Shown here piece by piece: positions 60,901 through 64,000 of a stretch of DNA of 64,000 nucleotides. The notes beneath the pieces are model-generated. The model was not told where the DNA came from. It searched no databases and saw only the letters and a program-made list of their open reading frames with translations. Source of the DNA: Arcuatula senhousia (taxonomy: Eukaryota; Mollusca; Bivalvia; Mytilida; Mytilidae). The translations under genes and the position numbers were made by a program. The first letter of the stretch is position 1. Every line of letters begins with the position of its first letter. The DNA lies in NCBI GenBank assembly GCA_963971305.1, contig OZ020311.1:6758001-6822000 (forward strand). Reading direction: 5' to 3'.

Positions 60901-63611
60901 TCTTTTTTGATATTTCTCAAATATTAGATTTGGCATTTTTTGGCAGAAAGGTAAGGTTATCAATATGTTATCAAAAAAATGTTCGATTTTTCTGTTTTTC
61001 GAATTACATGCACTTCCCTTAAATAAGTCTTTAATGAATTATTTCCCCTTTAAAGAGTTTACAATCAACATCAAATATTAAAGGTAAAGGCAAATATATA
61101 TATCTAGCTCCAAATGCATAGTGCTACATGTATTAAACTCTTTTTTTCCATCAAAAGTTAAAAAGATCTACTTTTTTGTAAAAAAAAAAAACAAATTCTA
61201 TTTTTTGATTTCAATTCATTTTTCTGTTGACCATTGATGTTTCAGCCTATTAACATGTAGTATGAATGTAGTTATAGGATTATTGTTGTTTTCTTAACAC
61301 ATGTTGTTAGTGTACAGAACAGTTAATTATCAGTACCAATTAGCGCCAGAAAGATATTATCATTACTATTGTTCTGTTGGAATTATTTATAAAAGTACTG
61401 CAGGGGCTCCCTAAGGGGTATCATAAAAAGACAATTAAGTTAAAATCTCAAAACCTAAATTGTAGTTTGAAATTAAATTTTCAATGTAATTCTATAAAAA
61501 AAAAAAGTAATAAGTAATATTTTTTTAAAGAAAATGAGTTATTTCCCTTTGAAGATTGGCATTTGTTTCCCCTTTTTTTCCTTGCCACTCAGGCATTGAC
61601 CCCCACTTTTCTTTCAAAGTCACCCGTAGGTAAAGAACCACTTTTGTTGGAAGCAAAAAAAATACCAAAGCTAAACAATGAGTGTAAGTTTTTATTTATA
61701 TTTTTATTTCATTCAAAAAATTATTTAAAGGTTTTTAATGTTTGAGAGAAATTCTTGAAAATGGTCTTTAAAACTGAAACTGGCATTGACACCATACCAG
61801 AAAATTAACCTAATTTAGCTTAATAGAAAAAGCTATAATTTTTGTAAAGGTTATTTTCAAGTTTAGAGAATGTTTTTGTGAACTATTAGAAAAATGTTTT
61901 CTGTTAAATAAAAAAAAATCTTCATAAGTGAATTTTGGTGGTACCTAAACTTATCATATGAAAGTGAAGCTTCAAAAATGGCTCAGGTACCAAAAAGGTC
62001 ACATTGACACTTTTTTCTTCTATTGTTCAGTCCTTTAAGATTTTGGTATTTTTCAGGAAAATTGTGCTGTTTTAATAAAAGAAAACAACATTGAAATAAA
62101 ATGGCCAGAAATATTATTTGATATACCCCAAAAAATCTATAACTATAACCAGATGTACAGTAACAGGAATGAAAAAAAAAATGTGGAAACAAAATATTAT
62201 GAATATTAAATTTTCTTTTTTTTTTCTTTTTAGCCAAAGCCACCAGGTGCAGGTGAGTTGATATATTTGTTTTAAGTGATAAAATCATAAAATTAGAATG
62301 TTTTCTTCTGAAATATATTGTTTGAGCTTTTCCAGCAGTCATTTGTGGTTGGAATATTTTATAATCTATTTAAATCTAACTTAGTTTTTCGCTTTCAATT
62401 CATCAGACTCCAATAAATACTGTTCTTGACTGGAAAACCCCTAAGTCTCAATCAATTATACAGGTCATATATAAGTTCAATGTGACCTATAATTAGAAGG
62501 TCATTATTTAAGGTCACTCTGTTATGAAGGCTTTGTGTCTAAGATGCATGCCCTTCTTCATTCTTTAAACTCCATATCCTTATTATCATCAATGCCTATA
62601 TAAATGTAATTTTAACTTCCTGGAGAAAGGAAGCTCAGAGATGAAGCTCCTAGCTTGATATGGTCCTTTTTGAAATGTTTTGACTCAATGATTTAAAATA
62701 AGCAAACAGACCATAAGAGCTTATAATGGTCTAGCAGATTAAGATAACGCTACTCTTTTCCTGCCTAGGATGGTTATGGTTTGACATATACACTAACATG
62801 GTTTCATACAGTATAAAATCTTGTTTTTTACACACATTAAAAATAAGATTAGATTTTGAAAAAGCCAATAAACAGGACTAAAAAACTAATTTGATCTGAT
62901 AAATCAAAAGTAGAGACTTCTGGTCATGCTTCGGCTTTTAAAGTTTCTTCGCACTTTTTGAAAACTTTGTGAAAATGGACAAAGACACAATCACTTCAGG
63001 TAAATTATGCACAATATTTTATTTTGATTTTTGTGCCACCTCTGAAAATCTTTGTTTCCTATGACCAGCATTTTGTGCATTTTCTTTATCATGTGTGTGA
63101 ATTCTTTCTCATTGCCTTAATGTAGCAACATTAACAAAAACTTTAGTCAAAGGACACAAACATTTTCAGATTGGTTGATTTTAATGTTTGAATGAGATAT
63201 TATGCTTATTTATATTTATTTAGCCAATTTTTAAATATAATTTTTATATTTTCATTTCAATGCAGATTTTTACTATGCTTAAATATATTAAAAATGCAGT
63301 TTTCAAAATTTCTAGTAATTAGATTTGTTTGATTTAGTTTAAAAAAAATCATTATTGTTGCTTGTTCAGACTATGAGATATATTTCACTCTAATTTGTTT
63401 CTTTGTGATTGACCTTCACCTTTTATCAAGCATGACCTTGAAATATCCTTGACCTTGCATGTTTATTTGATTTTCAGAGGAAGAAGTTGAAGAAGTTAAA
63501 GAAGAAGTTGTAGAAAAAGAAGTGACAAAAGAGGGGGCTTCAAAGACTGGAGAAAACATTGCAAACCCATCTCATACTGCCAAGCTAGATGCTTCAGAAA
63601 CCAGTAAATAA
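45949..63611 (+). CDS. AK5: Adenylate kinase isoenzyme 5-like protein, two kinase domains
   Basis: Transfers phosphate between ATP/ADP and AMP. Exons: 45949-46008, 47493-47700, 48143-48187, 49424-49603, 52887-53021, 53374-53549, 54595-54708, 55353-55544, 55955-56033, 56561-56758, 57147-57322, 58078-58191, 58876-59067, 60873-60950, 62234-62252, 63478-63611; 699 residues, all phases consistent. The start ATG is preceded in frame by TAG. The N-terminus (DDAKTYLSKREIPRLFE, then SLMTGLMYHRPSDHISYL) matches the AK5 leader, a docking/dimerisation-like region. Domain 1 has GGPGSGKLTQ, MGDILRSEI, GYPRD and DRIDDN. Domain 2 has GGPGSGKGTQ, MGDIIRNQI, GYPRD and DRVDDN. The P-loop of domain 1 has Leu where Gly is usual. 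A linker of basic and acidic repeats joins the domains, and the C-terminus is Glu/Lys-rich. Exons at 48143 and 49424 are in-frame (phase 1-1) and could be optional. Cytosolic or axonemal location is an inference. Confidence 0.85.
48325..48613. mobile_element. 289-bp inverted-repeat element in an AK5 intron
   Basis: Ends CAGGGTTCCCAC and GTGGGAACCCTG are exact complements and are flanked by the direct repeat ttaaca (48319-48324 and 48614-48619). Inside, the word ccttgaatt recurs many times. The CAGGG start is hAT-like, but the duplication seen is 6 bp, not 8. Confidence 0.7.
49424..49603 (+). repeat. AK5: AK5 exon of six 8-residue S-x-T-P repeats
   Basis: Six copies of a 24-bp unit encode variants of RSITPVDRQ. 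Each has a Thr-Pro preceded by Ser and basic residues, the pattern favoured by proline-directed kinases. The exon is phase 1 at both ends, so it can be skipped without a frameshift. It sits between the N-terminal leader and kinase domain 1. Confidence 0.75.
50224..50581. mobile_element. 358-bp inverted-repeat element in an AK5 intron
   Basis: Ends CTTAAGGATGTTCGAGGGT and ACCCTCCAACATCCTTAAG are complementary except for three adjacent bases. No coding capacity. Confidence 0.65.
50975..52480. mobile_element. Pearl-like element H7
   Basis: Left hairpin AGCTCACCTGGCC-aaa-GGCCACGTGAGCT (50978-51006). A (GTC)n tract runs at 51023-51073. About eight units of about 155 bp contain gaaaactattgcagatagag, aagttgtcagatgacccctt and aggggttacggcccctt. 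The right end CCAGGTGAGC complements the left arm. Confidence 0.72.
53602..54115 (+). repeat. Tandem copies of an AK5 exon end and donor
   Basis: The last 55 or so bases of the exon ending at 53549, plus its GTTAGT donor, recur at about 53602, 53669, 53735, 53849, 53959 and, degraded, 54071. Some spacers carry a (CA)n tract with ataaactaaa. No copy has an acceptor before it, so these are not full exons but keep intact donor sites. Confidence 0.75.
56371..56525. repeat. Pearl-like fragment in an AK5 intron
   Basis: Begins tctcacctgcaaagcagaac and gggacatacgtgttact, followed by ccggcggcagcg. The core words ctatgagcacctccatatct are duplicated within 30 bp. Related to 26480-26700. Confidence 0.45.
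57408..57514. repeat. Foldback element in an AK5 intron
   Basis: The left arm gatttttaacaaagaaaa pairs with ttttctttgttaaaaatc on the right, and gtagacaac pairs imperfectly with gttgtctat further in. Confidence 0.6.
59607..59634 (+). ncRNA. Hammerhead-like motif of Penelope type (degenerate)
   Basis: CTGAGGA, one extra A, stem II GGCC-gtga-GGCC, then GAAAC and GTC. Flanks TTCCG and CAGAA give four pairs and one mismatch for stem I. Penelope-like elements are known to carry minimal hammerheads ending GAAACGTC. The extra A at the stem II base may weaken it. No reverse-transcriptase frame is nearby. Confidence 0.45.
59653..60638. mobile_element. Pearl/Helentron-like element H8
   Basis: Ends TGTCTCGCCTGC (59656-59667) and GCAGGCGAGACA (60604-60615) are identical to those of H2. 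The left hairpin GCGAC-gaata-GTCGC, a ggcggcgacggcggcggcgg tract and about five tandem units of about 180 bp follow. Confidence 0.75.
61593..61683 (+). CDS. Possible alternative AK5 exon
   Basis: A 91-base open stretch after the acceptor ccactcag ends before GTAAGT and starts in the phase left by the exon ending at 60950. It would encode ALTPTFLSKSPVGKEP and a further 14 or so residues. Joining it to either downstream exon leads to an early stop, so it would give a different, shorter C-terminus. The main isoform presumably skips it. Confidence 0.35.
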
Positions 63612-64000
63612 CACTGGTACCCTAAAGAAACAATCAGCAGATGACAGCTTCACTGGTATCAGTCTTTTCCAAACTGGTTACCAGTTCTTTCATTTTGACT
63701 GTAGAAGTAGAAAAACATCACCAATCTTATGTATAATATTCGATGGGCCAATCAGATTGCTGGAATATATTTGAAATGCTTTTCGACTGTGAAATTATAT
63801 TGTACATTCAGAACTAAAACTGAAAGCAATTGATATTTTTGAAAGCATGGAATTTTGCATAGCTTCTTTTCATTTCAAATTTCATTACTAACATTTTGTT
63901 ATACATTCATTGCTGACTTATATTATTCATAGCTTTAATTTCATACATTCAGGGGGATCTTTAAAGGGAGGAAATTTATAAAATGTGAAGCAAAACAATA
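63612..64000 (+). other. 3' UTR region of the AK5-like gene
   Basis: Sequence after the TAA at 63609-63611. No clear AATAAA before the window end. No further gene seen. Confidence 0.4.

Overview
The window looks like nuclear DNA of a bivalve mollusc, most likely a mussel (Mytilidae). It is AT-rich, its genes have many short exons with GT-AG introns, and TACATGTA-type words are frequent. The introns are packed with pearl/Helentron-like tandem-repeat elements, small inverted-repeat elements and fragments of a retroelement whose tail occurs at least five times. The species is inferred from repeat style only. There is one 100-base assembly gap at 21460-21559.

Region 1 (1-12081) is the standout. 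An 11,442-bp DNA transposon occupies 632-12073. It is bounded by a perfect 8-bp target duplication (cgttaaag) and by 1,117-bp terminal inverted repeats with no length difference between the two ends. Inside are a spliced P-element-like transposase on the plus strand, a PIF1-type helicase fused to SAP and PHD-finger modules on the minus strand, and an SGNH/GDSL hydrolase on the minus strand. The helicase is interrupted by a single in-frame TAA. Three dyad-symmetric sites around the palindrome TGGAATTCCA sit at gene borders, and their outer arms differ in sequence but remain complementary. I do not know a described P-superfamily element with a helicase and an SGNH hydrolase, so this is my main candidate for a new system.

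Region 2 (12082-21459) holds a 21-bp minisatellite and the 3' part of a DBH/MOXD-family copper monooxygenase gene. Its last exon is interrupted by a 206-bp hairpin-rich insert between 12-bp direct repeats. After it come a hammerhead-ribozyme motif and a degraded retroelement, both on the minus strand.

Region 3 (21811-42423) is a 21-exon Integrator complex subunit 5 gene (INTS5) on the plus strand. Two of its exons have been tandemly multiplied inside the gene. One set (four copies) has mostly decayed. The other set (three copies, 162-bp period) differs only by synonymous changes.

Region 4 (42424-64000) starts with an intergenic stretch of repeats, followed by a 16-exon adenylate kinase 5-like gene (AK5) on the plus strand. 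It encodes an N-terminal AK5-type leader, a repeated S-x-T-P phosphosite-like exon and two adenylate kinase domains with identical exon lengths. One AK5 exon end is also repeated in tandem downstream. Most other open frames are chance frames in introns and repeats.
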